From assembly GCF_002157585.1 (NCBI RefSeq), contig NZ_BDGB01000079.1, forward strand, positions 62,001 to 126,000: DNA of 64,000 bases, given 5' to 3'. Below, one piece after another: positions 39,319 through 48,270 of the stretch (positions within the stretch are counted from its first letter, which is position 1; the number at the start of each line of letters is the position of its first letter). A program made the translations under genes and the position numbers. The notes below the pieces were generated by a model. That model made no database searches, was not told where the DNA came from, and saw nothing but the letters and a program-made list of their open reading frames with translations. Origin of the DNA: Lentilactobacillus parakefiri. Its GTDB lineage: Bacteria; Bacillota; Bacilli; Lactobacillales; Lactobacillaceae.

Positions 39319-40140
39319 TTAATCTTCAAATTCGGTAGTATCTAAATTGAGGCTTTCCAAGATGATTGTGGCGGTTTCTTCAATTGACTTGTTGGCGACG
39401 TTAATCGTTAAGCAGCCAATTTGACGGTACAGTTTTTTAGCATACGCTAATTCAGTTTTGATATGGGCTGGGTCTGAATAGGGTGTATCAGCATCCAACC
39501 CATACGAAATCATTCGCTGCTTTCTGATCTTGCTCAATTTCTCGGGCGTATTCAGTAGGCCAAACATTTTATCTTTATCGATATCCTTAATTTCTTCTGG
39601 AAGTTGGAGATCCGGTCCAATTGGTAAATTGGCGACCCGTTGATTTTGGTTGGCCAAATAAAGGGATAACGGGGTCTTTGATGTCCTGGAAACGCCAAGC
39701 AACACAATGTCAGCTTCAAGCAGGCCCTTGGGATTTTTGCCGTCGTCATTTTCTACGGCAAATTCGATGGCCGAAATGCGTTCGAAATAATTTTGATTTA
39801 GATCATGAATTAACCCGGGCACATGCGCAGGGGCTTTTCCGGTGACTTTACTAAGCATCGCCATTGGCGTTTGAACACAGTCAAAATCGTAAATGCCATT
39901 TTGGCGGCAAAAGTCCTGCACCATCTGGCTGAGTTCGGTACTCACCAGTGTGTGAAAAATCATGGCCTGCTTGTTGAGAGCAATTTTTAAAATGCCTTTG
40001 AGAATCGAGTCGGTTTGAATGAACGGAAATCGGCGAATTTCTGCTTTGACATCTGGAAATTGCGATAAAGCAGTCTGGGCAATTGTTTGAGCGGTTGCGC
40101 CACTCGAATCGGATATAATAAAAATGTTTTGAGTCTCCAT
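39319..40140 (-). CDS. Pyruvate,phosphate dikinase / PEP synthase regulatory protein
   Basis: 273 aa, DUF299 family (YqfL/PpsR/PDRP): bifunctional kinase and pyrophosphorylase that switches pyruvate,phosphate dikinase or PEP synthase off and on. FIISDSSGATAQTIAQTAL start and the P-loop-like GVSRTSKTPLSLYLANQ are characteristic. ATG with AGGAGTT upstream. It converges on nfo and diverges from rpsU. Its presence implies a PpdK or PpsA target elsewhere in the genome. In Bacillus a homologue sits in the same phoH-to-sigA neighbourhood. Confidence 0.92.
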   Translation of the reverse strand: METQNIFIISDSSGATAQTIAQTALSQFPDVKAEIRRFPFIQTDSILKGILKIALNKQAMIFHTLVSTELSQMVQDFCRQNGIYDFDCVQTPMAMLSKVTGKAPAHVPGLIHDLNQNYFERISAIEFAVENDDGKNPKGLLEADIVLLGVSRTSKTPLSLYLANQNQRVANLPIGPDLQLPEEIKDIDKDKMFGLLNTPEKLSKIRKQRMISYGLDADTPYSDPAHIKTELAYAKKLYRQIGCLTINVANKSIEETATIILESLNLDTTEFED

Positions 40141-40165
40141 GATAAATAACTCCTAAAATTATATT

Positions 40166-40184
40166 TGTTAAGTAAATATTAACA
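40166..40184. promoter_or_regulatory. Inverted repeat upstream of the dikinase regulator
   Basis: TGTTAA and TTAACA separated by 7 nt in the divergent region, about 30 bp upstream of the minus-strand start. Possible operator; AT-rich context lowers confidence. Confidence 0.3.
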
Positions 40185-40210
40185 TGCCACATCAATTTTA
40201 TCCTAAATCA

Positions 40211-40239
40211 TTGACGATGGATTGATTAATATGTATAAT
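40211..40239 (+). promoter_or_regulatory. Strong promoter for rpsU
   Basis: TTGACG (40211-40216), exactly 17 nt, TATAAT (40234-40239). Near-consensus, as expected for a ribosomal protein gene. Confidence 0.8.
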
Positions 40240-40317
40240 TTACTTCGAACCGTTTTAGAAGGCACGCAAAGTGTTGATTAAACAGTTACATTTAAGCTCG
40301 GAGGGAGGGAATTTCAT

Positions 40318-40509
40318 ATGGCAAAGACAGTCGTTCGTAAAAACGAGTCTCTTGATGATGCTCTTCGACGCTTCAAACGTACAGTTTCTAAAAGCGGTAC
40401 ATTACAGGAATATCGTAAACGAGAGTTTTATGAAAAACCAAGTGTTAAGCGTAAATTAAAGTCTGAAGCAGCACGTAAGCGTAACAGCAAGAAGAAACGT
40501 CGTTTTTAA
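40318..40509 (+). CDS. rpsU: 30S ribosomal protein S21
   Basis: 63 aa, very basic. [20 protein letters not shown] start and the [14 protein letters not shown] segment are typical of bS21. ATG behind CGGAGGGAGGG, a very strong site. A strong terminator follows 12 bp after the stop, then yqeY, the usual rpsU-yqeY order. Confidence 0.97.
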   Translation: MAKTVVRKNESLDDALRRFKRTVSKSGTLQEYRKREFYEKPSVKRKLKSEAARKRNSKKKRRF

Positions 40510-40521
40510 TAAATGATGGTT

Positions 40522-40561
40522 AAAGGTCGGAGCTAATGTTTATTAGTCTCTGATCTTTTTT
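40522..40561 (+). terminator. Terminator after rpsU
   Basis: A stem of about 16 bp (AAAGGTCGGAGCTAAT with ATTAGTCTCTGATCTTT, one bulged T and G-T pairs), then a T-run. Confidence 0.85.
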
Positions 40562-40602
40562 AATGTTAAAATTTAAGTATTAATTGAAAAGAGGTTACTT
40601 TG

Positions 40603-41052
40603 ATGAGTGTATATGATAAATTGCTTTCTGACATGAAGGACGCCATGAAGGCTCGTGACAAAGTTCGACTGGGTGTGATTCGCGGCATTAAAGCCCAAGT
40701 GATGAACGCTAAAGTTGCGGATGGCAATCATGATTTAACTGAAGATCAAATTAACGATATCATCATGAAAGAGATCAAACAGCAGAAGGAATCTTTAGAA
40801 GAATTCCAAAAAGCTGATCGACAAGATTTGGTGGAAGAGCAGCAAGCCAAATTAAAAATTGCCGAGGAATACGCACCAAAGCAGCTCTCCGAAGCCGAAG
40901 TTGAAAAAGTCGTTCAAGAAACCATTTCACAGATTGGTGCAGAATCAATGGCTGACTTTGGAAAAGTGATGGGTGCCATCATGCCAAAGGTTAAAGGCCA
41001 AGCTGATGGCAGCATAATTAACAAGTTGGTTAAGCAGCAGCTGCAAAGCTAG
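40603..41052 (+). CDS. yqeY: YqeY family protein (GatB/Yqey domain)
   Basis: 149 aa from ATG 40603; a TTG three bases earlier is too near the GAGG site. Helical protein: SVYDKLLSDMKDAMKARDK start, then a helical bundle (ITDIIMKEIKQQKESLEEF-like segment here NDIIMKEIKQQKESL) and a C-terminal domain resembling the tail of GatB (MADFGKVMGAIMPKVKGQAD). Thought to bind tRNA or assist amidotransferase-like steps; the real role is not established. Confidence 0.93.
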   Translation: MSVYDKLLSDMKDAMKARDKVRLGVIRGIKAQVMNAKVADGNHDLTEDQINDIIMKEIKQQKESLEEFQKADRQDLVEEQQAKLKIAEEYAPKQLSEAEVEKVVQETISQIGAESMADFGKVMGAIMPKVKGQADGSIINKLVKQQLQS

Positions 41053-41060
41053 TATGCTTT

Positions 41061-41088
41061 AGATAACCACAACTTTGTGGTATTATCT
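41061..41088 (+). terminator. Hairpin between yqeY and phoH
   Basis: AGATAA-CCACA pairs with TGTGG-TA-TTATCT, leaving TA bulged. No T-run follows, so it may be a processing site or mRNA stabiliser instead of a terminator. Confidence 0.4.
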
Positions 41089-41124
41089 GGATCAATATGA
41101 CTAATAAAAAAGGAGCTCACTTAC

Positions 41125-42090
41125 TTGGCTGATACTCAACAAGTTACAAGAGAGTTTATTATCTCCGACCCCAATGAATTATTACAAATTGTCGGAGCTC
41201 AGGATGAGTTCATTACAATTATTGAAGAAGGCATGGCGGTTTCGATCAATGTTTTCGGTAATTCACTGAGAGTGACCGGGCAGGATGAACCCGTTAATGT
41301 GACCCTACACATTTTGGAGAATATTCTTTCTTTAATTCAAAAGGGGATTAATATTAACAGCAGCGACTTCATCAGTGCGATGAATATGGCTCAAAACGGC
41401 ACGCTGGAGTACTTTAAAGATTTATATAATGAAGTACTCATTAAGGACGCAAAAGGCAAGGCGGTCCGTGTTAAGACCTTTGGGCAGCGTCAATATATTC
41501 AGGCAATTAAACATCATGATGTCGCCTTTGGCATTGGTCCAGCCGGTACTGGTAAGACTTATCTGGCCGTCGTCATGGCGATCGCTGCTTTGAAAAAAGG
41601 CACGGTTGACAAAATTGTTTTGACCCGTCCTGCAGTTGAAGCAGGCGAAAGCTTGGGCTTTTTGCCTGGTGATCTGAAAGAAAAGGTTGATCCTTATTTA
41701 CGACCAATCTATGACGCTCTGCACGCCATTTTAGGTGCTGAGCACACTGAGCGGTTGATGGATCGCGGAACGATTGAGATCGCTCCTTTGGCCTATATGC
41801 GTGGTCGAACCTTGGACAACGCCTTTGTCATTTTGGATGAGGCCCAAAACACGACCAACATGCAGATGAAGATGTTTTTGACCCGTTTGGGCTTTGGCTC
41901 CGAGATGATTGTGAATGGTGATATTTCACAGATAGATTTGCCAAAACACTCAACAAGTGGGTTGATTACCGCCCAAAAGATCTTGAAGGATATTGATCAA
42001 ATTGAATTTGTGACCTTCACTGCTAAAGATGTTGTCCGTCACCCAGTTGTTGCCAAAATCATTACTGCCTATGAAAAAAGCGGTAATTAA
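41125..42090 (+). CDS. phoH: PhoH-like ATPase
   Basis: 321 aa from a TTG start behind AAGGAG. KH-like N-terminal region and a P-loop ATPase with GPAGTGKTYLAVVMA (Walker A) and FVILDEAQNTT (Walker B), plus RPAVEAGESLGFLPGD. PhoH proteins are linked to RNA metabolism, probably as helicase-like partners of the adjacent RNase YbeY. Start of the phoH-ybeY-dgkA-era-recO run. Confidence 0.95.
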   Translation: MADTQQVTREFIISDPNELLQIVGAQDEFITIIEEGMAVSINVFGNSLRVTGQDEPVNVTLHILENILSLIQKGININSSDFISAMNMAQNGTLEYFKDLYNEVLIKDAKGKAVRVKTFGQRQYIQAIKHHDVAFGIGPAGTGKTYLAVVMAIAALKKGTVDKIVLTRPAVEAGESLGFLPGDLKEKVDPYLRPIYDALHAILGAEHTERLMDRGTIEIAPLAYMRGRTLDNAFVILDEAQNTTNMQMKMFLTRLGFGSEMIVNGDISQIDLPKHSTSGLITAQKILKDIDQIEFVTFTAKDVVRHPVVAKIITAYEKSGN

Positions 42091-42118
42091 TCTCGAATAG
42101 ACTTGAGGAACTAATTTA

Positions 42119-42601
42119 ATGGATTTAGAAATTTACGATAAGACTGAAAAAGGGGTTTCAGAAAAAGACCAAAAATTGATCCGGGATGTCTTGGAATTTG
42201 CCGGATCTTACATTCATTTGGCTGACAACACTGAAATGTCAGTTACCCTAGTCAATAACGATGAAATTCACCAGATTAACAAAAAATATCGTGGTGTCGA
42301 CCGCGCAACCGACGTCATTAGTTTTGCGATTGAAGATGGTGACGATGATGATTTTCCAATCGTGATGGACGAAGCGTTAAAGGAATCTATTCCGGAAAAT
42401 ATTGGCGACATCTTCGTTTCGGTTGATAAAGTGGATGAACAGGCGGACTACCTTGGTCACTCGTTTGAACGAGAGCTGGGTTTCTTGTGTGTTCACGGTT
42501 TCTTGCACCTCAATGGTTACGATCATATGAAGAAAGCTGATGCGGATGTCATGTTTCCGCTTCAAAAAGAGATTTTAAATGCTTATGGACTCAAAAGGTA
42601 A
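42119..42601 (+). CDS. ybeY: Endoribonuclease YbeY
   Basis: Zinc-dependent RNase for 16S rRNA 3' maturation and ribosome quality control. 160 aa, with the metal site HGFLHLNGYDH near residues 126-136 and the preceding family block RGVDRATDVISF. It overlaps dgkA by 23 bp, indicating translational coupling. Confidence 0.96.
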   Translation: MDLEIYDKTEKGVSEKDQKLIRDVLEFAGSYIHLADNTEMSVTLVNNDEIHQINKKYRGVDRATDVISFAIEDGDDDDFPIVMDEALKESIPENIGDIFVSVDKVDEQADYLGHSFERELGFLCVHGFLHLNGYDHMKKADADVMFPLQKEILNAYGLKR

Positions 42602-42986
42602 ACAAACGCCACAATTGGATAAAAACAAGTCGTTTTTTCAATCAGTCGGTCATGCTTTGGAAGGCATCAAGCGGCTTCTTTTGGAAGAGCGGAACTTTCG
42701 GATTGATTTAGTTGTGGCGATCATTGTGTTGACTTTTGCCGTCATCATGAAAATCAGCATTAACGAATGGCTTTGGCTGTTTGCCGCTTCTTTCTCGGTC
42801 ATTGGGTCGGAAGTCTTAAACACAGTGGTTGAAAACGTGGTTGACTTAATTGTCGGCCACCACTTTGACTCCCTGGCAAAAAGAGCCAAGGATGTTGCGG
42901 CTGGTGGTGTTTTGCTATCAGCCCTTTTTGCGGTGATCATTGGGATGCTGATTTTTATCCCAAGATTCATTGCATTACTAAATTAA
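42579..42986 (+). CDS. dgkA: Undecaprenol/diacylglycerol kinase
   Basis: 135 aa small integral membrane kinase with three membrane segments. Gram-positive DgkA phosphorylates undecaprenol, recycling the lipid carrier for cell-wall synthesis. Conserved block GSEVLNTVVENVVDLIV and the downstream AKRAKDVAAGGVLL contain the catalytic Glu and metal/ATP-binding residues. Start inside ybeY; ATG 42579 is used, with ATG 42585 as alternative. Confidence 0.95.
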   Translation: MLMDSKGKQTPQLDKNKSFFQSVGHALEGIKRLLLEERNFRIDLVVAIIVLTFAVIMKISINEWLWLFAASFSVIGSEVLNTVVENVVDLIVGHHFDSLAKRAKDVAAGGVLLSALFAVIIGMLIFIPRFIALLN

Positions 42987-42998
42987 GAGGAGTAGAAA

Positions 42999-43901
42999 AT
43001 GGATAATCCAGATTTTCATTCAGGCTTTATCGCCATTGTAGGTCGCCCAAACGTTGGCAAATCAACATTTTTAAACCGGGTCATTGGTCAAAAAATTGCG
43101 ATTATGAGCGACAAGCCGCAAACCACACGAAATAAGATTCAGGGGGTTTATACGACTAAAGAAGCTCAAATTGTCTTCATTGACACCCCCGGAATTCATA
43201 AGCCACAGAACAAACTTGGTGACTTTATGATGGAATCGGCTTTGTCTGCTCTAAAAGAGGTTGATGCAGTACTGTTTATGGTCAACGCAACTAAACATCG
43301 CGGTGCCGGGGATAATTTCATTATCGATCAATTAAAAAACGTTGATAAACCAATTTACCTGCTAATCAACAAGATCGATGAGATCTCACCCGATGACATT
43401 ATGCCAATTATTGAACAATACAAGAACGCTTTGACGTTCAAAGACGTTTACCCAATTTCAGCGCTTCAGGGAAATAATGTGCCAGAGTTGATCGACACGC
43501 TCATCAAAGAATTGCCGAACGGGCCCCAGTATTATCCAGCTGATGAAGTAACCGATCATCCCGAGCGGTTTGTCATTTCAGAACTGATCCGGGAAAAAGT
43601 ATTGGAATTAACCCGTCAAGAAATTCCCCATTCAACGGCGGTGGTCATTGAGAGCATTAAGACCGAAGACAGCCTCTTGAGAATCCGGGCAACGATCATC
43701 GTTGAGCGTGACGGTCAAAAGGGGATTGTCATTGGTAAGGGTGGTTCAATGTTGAAGAAGATTGGAACACTCGCCAGAAAAGACATCGAAAATATGATGG
43801 GCAACAAAGTCTTTCTAGAGCTTTGGGTTAAGGTCGAGCCTCACTGGCGCGACAAGGCCAATTTGCTTAATTCTTACGGTTACCGCAAAGACAACTACTA
43901 G
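42999..43901 (+). CDS. era: GTPase Era
   Basis: Essential GTPase that binds the 3' end of 16S rRNA during 30S assembly. 300 aa. G1 [13 protein letters not shown]3 [14 protein letters not shown]4 NKIDEIS, and a C-terminal KH domain ([19 protein letters not shown]). Adjacent dgkA, ybeY and recO match the standard operon; the cdd gene found between dgkA and era in Bacillus is absent. Confidence 0.97.
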   Translation: MDNPDFHSGFIAIVGRPNVGKSTFLNRVIGQKIAIMSDKPQTTRNKIQGVYTTKEAQIVFIDTPGIHKPQNKLGDFMMESALSALKEVDAVLFMVNATKHRGAGDNFIIDQLKNVDKPIYLLINKIDEISPDDIMPIIEQYKNALTFKDVYPISALQGNNVPELIDTLIKELPNGPQYYPADEVTDHPERFVISELIREKVLELTRQEIPHSTAVVIESIKTEDSLLRIRATIIVERDGQKGIVIGKGGSMLKKIGTLARKDIENMMGNKVFLELWVKVEPHWRDKANLLNSYGYRKDNY

Positions 43902-43913
43902 AGGTGAATCACT

Positions 43914-44675
43914 TTGTCAAAAGGTCAGCGAACGGATTTTAATGGCATTTTGCTGTATACAAAAGCCTATCGGGAACATGACCTGCTGATAAAATTTCTG
44001 ACGAGGGAATTTGGCAAAAAGATGTTCCTGGTGAGAGGCGCCAAACGGCCACGCTTTAAGATGCGTTCAGCAATTCTACCGTTTACCTATGGGCTTTACG
44101 GGGGCGACGTTAAGGAGTCTGGACTGTCGTATATCCTTAATGACAAGCACTTGGAACATTTTCAAAATATCAGTGAAGATATCACCAAGAATGCCTATGC
44201 CACTTACATCATGTCCCTGATTGATCTGGCTTATCCAGATGGTCAGCAGATTGCTTCCTGGTACGATAAGCTGTTAGTCGGCCTGAGGTTGATTGATGAA
44301 GGATTTGATGAGCAAATCATCACTAATATCTTTGAGGTTCAGCTGCTTAATGCTTATGGGGTGGCGCCAAACTGGGTAGACTGTACGATCTGCCACCGCA
44401 CCGATCTGCCATTTGATTATTCTGAAGCCTATGGTGGGTTGCTATGCCAGAATCATTGGAATAAGGATCCATACCGAATGCATTTGGATGCCCGCACGAT
44501 TTACTATCTTCGGTTATTTTCTGTGGTTGACCTGTCTAAGTTAACCCATATTAAGGTGAATGATCGGACTAAAAAGGCGTTGCGGGAAGTTCTCGACCAG
44601 ATTTATTCACGAAGCGTCGGGGTCGTTCCGAAAAGTAAACACTTTATTGATCAGTTGGGCAAATTCAAATTGTGA
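43914..44675 (+). CDS. recO: DNA repair protein RecO
   Basis: Recombination mediator that loads RecA with RecR and anneals SSB-coated strands. 253 aa from TTG behind GAGGTGA. N-terminal OB fold (FNGILLYTKAYREHDLLIKFL), helical middle and a zinc-finger-like region (CTICHRTDLPF...GGLLCQNHW; only three Cys plus His are visible). Last gene of the phoH-recO run. Confidence 0.94.
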   Translation: MSKGQRTDFNGILLYTKAYREHDLLIKFLTREFGKKMFLVRGAKRPRFKMRSAILPFTYGLYGGDVKESGLSYILNDKHLEHFQNISEDITKNAYATYIMSLIDLAYPDGQQIASWYDKLLVGLRLIDEGFDEQIITNIFEVQLLNAYGVAPNWVDCTICHRTDLPFDYSEAYGGLLCQNHWNKDPYRMHLDARTIYYLRLFSVVDLSKLTHIKVNDRTKKALREVLDQIYSRSVGVVPKSKHFIDQLGKFKL

Positions 44676-44686
44676 TTGATAACGGC

Positions 44687-44716
44687 GTTGACAATCGTTT
44701 GATTGTCAACTATGAT
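44687..44716 (+). promoter_or_regulatory. glyQS promoter overlapping a perfect palindrome
   Basis: TTGACA (44688-44693), exactly 17 nt, TATGAT (44711-44716). A perfect inverted repeat, GTTGACAATC-GTTT-GATTGTCAAC (44687-44710), covers the -35 box and the whole spacer. It may be a regulator site or a hairpin ending recO transcripts. Confidence 0.75.
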
Positions 44717-44721
44717 TATTT

Positions 44722-44942
44722 TGAAATAAATAATTCAACTGTGACAAAAGAAATGGCAGGATAGACGCTGCAAGCGAGATCAGGATAGTGGGAGCTGATC
44801 ACCGTCGATGCTGGCAATGGCGCTTTTTGAGTTGAACAATTAAGTGCTGGTAGCAATACCAGAAGTAGGGTGGAACCGCGATTTCATCGTCCCTATGTTG
44901 AGTGGCTTAGTCTATAAGTCGTTGAACATAGGGACTTTTTTA
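44722..44942 (+). promoter_or_regulatory. T-box riboswitch controlling glyQS
   Basis: T-box core AGGGTGGAACCGCG at 44867-44880. Stem III is CTGGTA-GCAA-TACCAG (44847-44862). The glycine specifier is most likely GGC at 44819-44821, in the context CAATGGCGCTTTTTG, by comparison with known glyQS T-boxes. Terminator: 11-bp arms 44889-44899 and 44925-44935 followed by T6. It senses uncharged tRNA-Gly. Confidence 0.95.
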
Positions 44943-44970
44943 TGCGTTTTAATAATTAGGAGGAACATTT

Positions 44971-45897
44971 ATGACTGAAAAATTATCAGTTCAAGAGATT
45001 ATCCTGCGGCTGCAGCAATATTGGTCAGCCCAGGGATGTATGTTAATGCAGGCATACGATACCGAAAAAGGGGCCGGTACCATGAGCCCATACACGTTCT
45101 TGCGGGCAATTGGGCCAGAGCCTTGGAATGCGGCTTACGTGGAACCTTCCCGTCGCCCAGCCGATGGCCGCTACGGCGAGAACCCTAACCGTTTGTACCA
45201 ACACCATCAATTCCAAGTGATCATGAAGCCTTCTCCTGAAAACATTCAAGAATTATATCTCAACAGTTTAAAAGAATTAGGGATCAACCCACTTGAGCAC
45301 GATATTCGATTTGTCGAAGATAACTGGGAGAACCCATCAATGGGCTGTGCCGGTGTTGGTTGGGAAGTCTGGCTTGACGGAATGGAAATTACCCAATTCA
45401 CCTACTTCCAAATTGTTGGTGGTTTGGAAATGGATCCGGTTGCTTCAGAGATCACTTATGGATTGGAACGATTATCCTCATATGTTCAGGATGTTAACTC
45501 CGTCTTTGACCTAAACTGGTCTGACGACGTTAAGTATGGTGACATTTTCAAGGAGCCTGAATACGAGCATTCCAAATATAGTTTTGAGGTTTCTGACCAG
45601 GAAATGCTGTTGAACTTATTCAATGACTATGAACGTGAAGCTAAACGGCTCTTAGACCAAGATTTGGTTCATCCGGCTTATGACTACATTCTTAAGTGCA
45701 GCCATACCTTTAATTTGTTAGATGCCAGAGGAGCTGTTTCAGTGACTGAACGAGCCGGATACCTGTCCAGAATTCGGAACTTGGCTCGCTCGGTTGCCAA
45801 AGAATTTGTTGAAGCCCGAAAACGTCTCGGCTTCCCGCTGATTAAGGACGAAAAGAAACGCCAAGCATTATTAAAAGACGACAAGGAGGAGAAATAA
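44971..45897 (+). CDS. glyQ: Glycyl-tRNA synthetase alpha subunit
   Basis: Catalytic subunit of the bacterial alpha2-beta2 GlyRS. 308 aa. Typical blocks: [54 protein letters not shown] and [13 protein letters not shown]. Overlaps glyS by 1 bp. Expression controlled by the upstream T-box. Confidence 0.98.
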   Translation: MTEKLSVQEIILRLQQYWSAQGCMLMQAYDTEKGAGTMSPYTFLRAIGPEPWNAAYVEPSRRPADGRYGENPNRLYQHHQFQVIMKPSPENIQELYLNSLKELGINPLEHDIRFVEDNWENPSMGCAGVGWEVWLDGMEITQFTYFQIVGGLEMDPVASEITYGLERLSSYVQDVNSVFDLNWSDDVKYGDIFKEPEYEHSKYSFEVSDQEMLLNLFNDYEREAKRLLDQDLVHPAYDYILKCSHTFNLLDARGAVSVTERAGYLSRIRNLARSVAKEFVEARKRLGFPLIKDEKKRQALLKDDKEEK

Positions 45898-47978
45898 TGG
45901 CTAATCATTTCTTATTAGAAATCGGATTGGAAGAAATCCCTGCGCACGTGGTCACACCAAGTATTAACCAATTGAAGAAACGTGCCAGTGATTTCTTGAA
46001 AGAACAACGGATTTCCTTTTCTGAAATCAAAACATTCAGTACTCCCCGTCGTTTGGCACTTTACATTACCGATTTGGCTGATAAACAGCCCGATATTGAT
46101 AAATCAGTTAAGGGGCCTGCCAAAAAGATTGCCCAGGATAGTGATGGCAATTGGACCAAAGCCGCAATTGGCTTCTCACGTGGTCAAGGTGCAACTCCTG
46201 ATGATATTACCTTTAAGGATGTCAAGGGCGTTGAATACGTCTTCGTTGAAAAGCATATTGCAGGAAAATCGCTCAAGGAAATCTTACCAGGCATGAAGGA
46301 TGTCATTACTGCAATGACTTTCCCAACTATGATGAAATGGGGGACGTATTCATTTGAATATGTCCGTCCAATCAAATGGCTGGTGGCATTATTAAACGAT
46401 GAGGTCATCCCCTTCAAAATCCTGGATGTCGATACCGATCGGATTACCTCCGGCCACCGTTTCTTAGGGAAGGACATTGAGCTTTCCTCCGCCGACGAAT
46501 ACGAAGAAAAACTGACTGAACAGTTTGTAATTGCCGACGCCGCCAAACGCAAAGAATTAATTTCCAAGCAAATTAACAAGATTGCGGCTGATAACAACTG
46601 GAAGATCAATCTTGATCCTGATTTGCTGGAAGAGGTCAACAACTTAGTTGAATGGCCAACCGCGTTCTTTGGCAACTTTGATGAAAAATACCTTGCGATT
46701 CCTGATGAAGTCTTAATTACGTCTATGAAGGACCACCAACGCTTTTTCTACGTGACTGATCAAGACGGTAAGCTTTTACCGCACTTTATCTCAGTTCGTA
46801 ATGGTAACGATTATGACATTCAAAACGTGGTTGCCGGAAACGAAAAGGTGTTGACTGCCCGACTAGATGACGCAATGTTCTTCTATCAAGAAGATCAGAA
46901 GAAATCGATTGCCGATTACGTTGAGCGACTCAAGAAAGTCAGTTTCCACGACAAGATTTCAACGATGTATGAGAAGATGCAGCGGGTCCAAGTGATTGCC
47001 AAATACCTTGGGAATCTTGCCGGCTTATCAGAGCAGGAACTCAAAGATCTTGCCCGGGCTGCTTCTATTTACAAATTTGACCTGGTCACTGGGATGGTTG
47101 GCGAATTTGCGGAACTTCAGGGCGTTATGGGTAACAAATATGCCCAATTAAAGGATGAGGATCAAGCAGTTGCCACTGCGATTTCTGAACATTACATGCC
47201 AATTTCGGCAAATGGCGAGCTGCCAAAGACCAACGTTGGTTCAATTTTGGCAATTGCCGATAAGCTGGACAGTATTTTGACGTTCTTCTCAGCCGGAATG
47301 ATTCCAAGCGGCTCCAATGATCCTTATGCGCTGCGCCGTCAAGCAACCGGAGTTGTTCGAATTGTGGCTGACAAGCAGTTAAACTTTGATTTGGATCAAA
47401 CCTTGGATCTGCTGATTGATCGAGAAGACCAGGCATCAGTTGCACCAAAATTGGACATGAAAGCCCAAGTTTCTGCTGTGAGTGACTTCGTTAAAGACCG
47501 CATTAAACAGTACTTGGATGATCTGGGAGTTCGTTACGATATCGCCGATGCAGTTACCTCTGGCTCGCGCACCAATATTTTATTTAACATTGTCAGTGCT
47601 AAAACACTGCAGGATCATAAAGACGACGGTGATTTCAAAGATGTTATCGAATCACTGACTCGAGTTCAGCGGATTGCCAAGAAGGGATCCTTCAAGCAGG
47701 ATGACTTGACGGTTGATCCGGCTTTGTTTGAAAATGATTCTGAAAAAGAGTTGAATCAGGCTGTGACAGCGGCTGCCAAGGATTACACCCACCAAAGTGC
47801 TGAAGAAGATTTCGGCCGTTTGGCTCAGCTCAAGGATAAAATTAATGACTATTTTGACGCCACGATGGTGATGGCTAAAGATGAAAAACTGAAGAATAAT
47901 CACCTGCGTCAGCTCACAATGATTGCCAACATGATTATGTATCTTGGCGACCTCGATAAATTAGTTGTTAAAGGATAG
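45897..47978 (+). CDS. glyS: Glycyl-tRNA synthetase beta subunit
   Basis: tRNA-binding subunit of GlyRS. 693 aa. HFLLEIGLEEIPAHVV start, HD-like and helical domains, FFSAGMIPSGSNDPYALRRQA block, and the C-terminal anticodon-binding region. Start ATG overlaps the glyQ stop. A copy of the intergenic hairpin element follows 72 bp after the stop. Confidence 0.97.
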   Translation: MANHFLLEIGLEEIPAHVVTPSINQLKKRASDFLKEQRISFSEIKTFSTPRRLALYITDLADKQPDIDKSVKGPAKKIAQDSDGNWTKAAIGFSRGQGATPDDITFKDVKGVEYVFVEKHIAGKSLKEILPGMKDVITAMTFPTMMKWGTYSFEYVRPIKWLVALLNDEVIPFKILDVDTDRITSGHRFLGKDIELSSADEYEEKLTEQFVIADAAKRKELISKQINKIAADNNWKINLDPDLLEEVNNLVEWPTAFFGNFDEKYLAIPDEVLITSMKDHQRFFYVTDQDGKLLPHFISVRNGNDYDIQNVVAGNEKVLTARLDDAMFFYQEDQKKSIADYVERLKKVSFHDKISTMYEKMQRVQVIAKYLGNLAGLSEQELKDLARAASIYKFDLVTGMVGEFAELQGVMGNKYAQLKDEDQAVATAISEHYMPISANGELPKTNVGSILAIADKLDSILTFFSAGMIPSGSNDPYALRRQATGVVRIVADKQLNFDLDQTLDLLIDREDQASVAPKLDMKAQVSAVSDFVKDRIKQYLDDLGVRYDIADAVTSGSRTNILFNIVSAKTLQDHKDDGDFKDVIESLTRVQRIAKKGSFKQDDLTVDPALFENDSEKELNQAVTAAAKDYTHQSAEEDFGRLAQLKDKINDYFDATMVMAKDEKLKNNHLRQLTMIANMIMYLGDLDKLVVKG

Positions 47979-48050
47979 GTTTGAGGGTTAATATTTGTGC
48001 TAATTTGCCTTTTATGATACTATTTAAATACGTATCGCCAGTAAAACAGA

Positions 48051-48224
48051 GTGGGACATAAAGCGGTTAGTTTCCAGAATATAAGCAAGAAATCCGAATA
48101 TCCTGGGTTTGGATATTTGGATTTCTTGCTTATATGGCCGGAAACTGCTTTATTTCCCACGTTTCTGCAAGGCAATATTCGAAATTATAAGTAGGGGTGA
48201 GACGAAATCTGTTTTTGTCCCACC
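48051..48224 (+). repeat. Intergenic hairpin element, copy 3
   Basis: Hairpin 48051-48160 with the same plan as copy 1 and several paired changes in the inner helix (for example GCAAGA/TCTTGC in place of GCCAGC/GCTGGC). The tail ends in a hairpin GGTGAGAC/GTCCCACC (48195-48224). The outer ends also form an inverted repeat, GTGGGACA (48051-48058) and TGTCCCAC (48216-48223), enclosing the whole element. It fills the glyS-dnaG gap together with AT-rich flanks. Confidence 0.92.
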
Positions 48225-48270
48225 TTGCTTTACAGGTATTGATTCAGTTTTAAAGATGGGAGGCGAAGTA

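Noticed and set aside
28779-48224. Hairpin elements as insertion-sequence remnants
   Set aside because: No transposase fragment or clear target duplication; a small non-autonomous element remains possible and is treated in the findings.
48109-48270. Open frame extending dnaG upstream through the hairpin element
   Set aside because: The frame is open by chance. The ATG at 48271 has a strong GGGAGGCG site and matches the family start.
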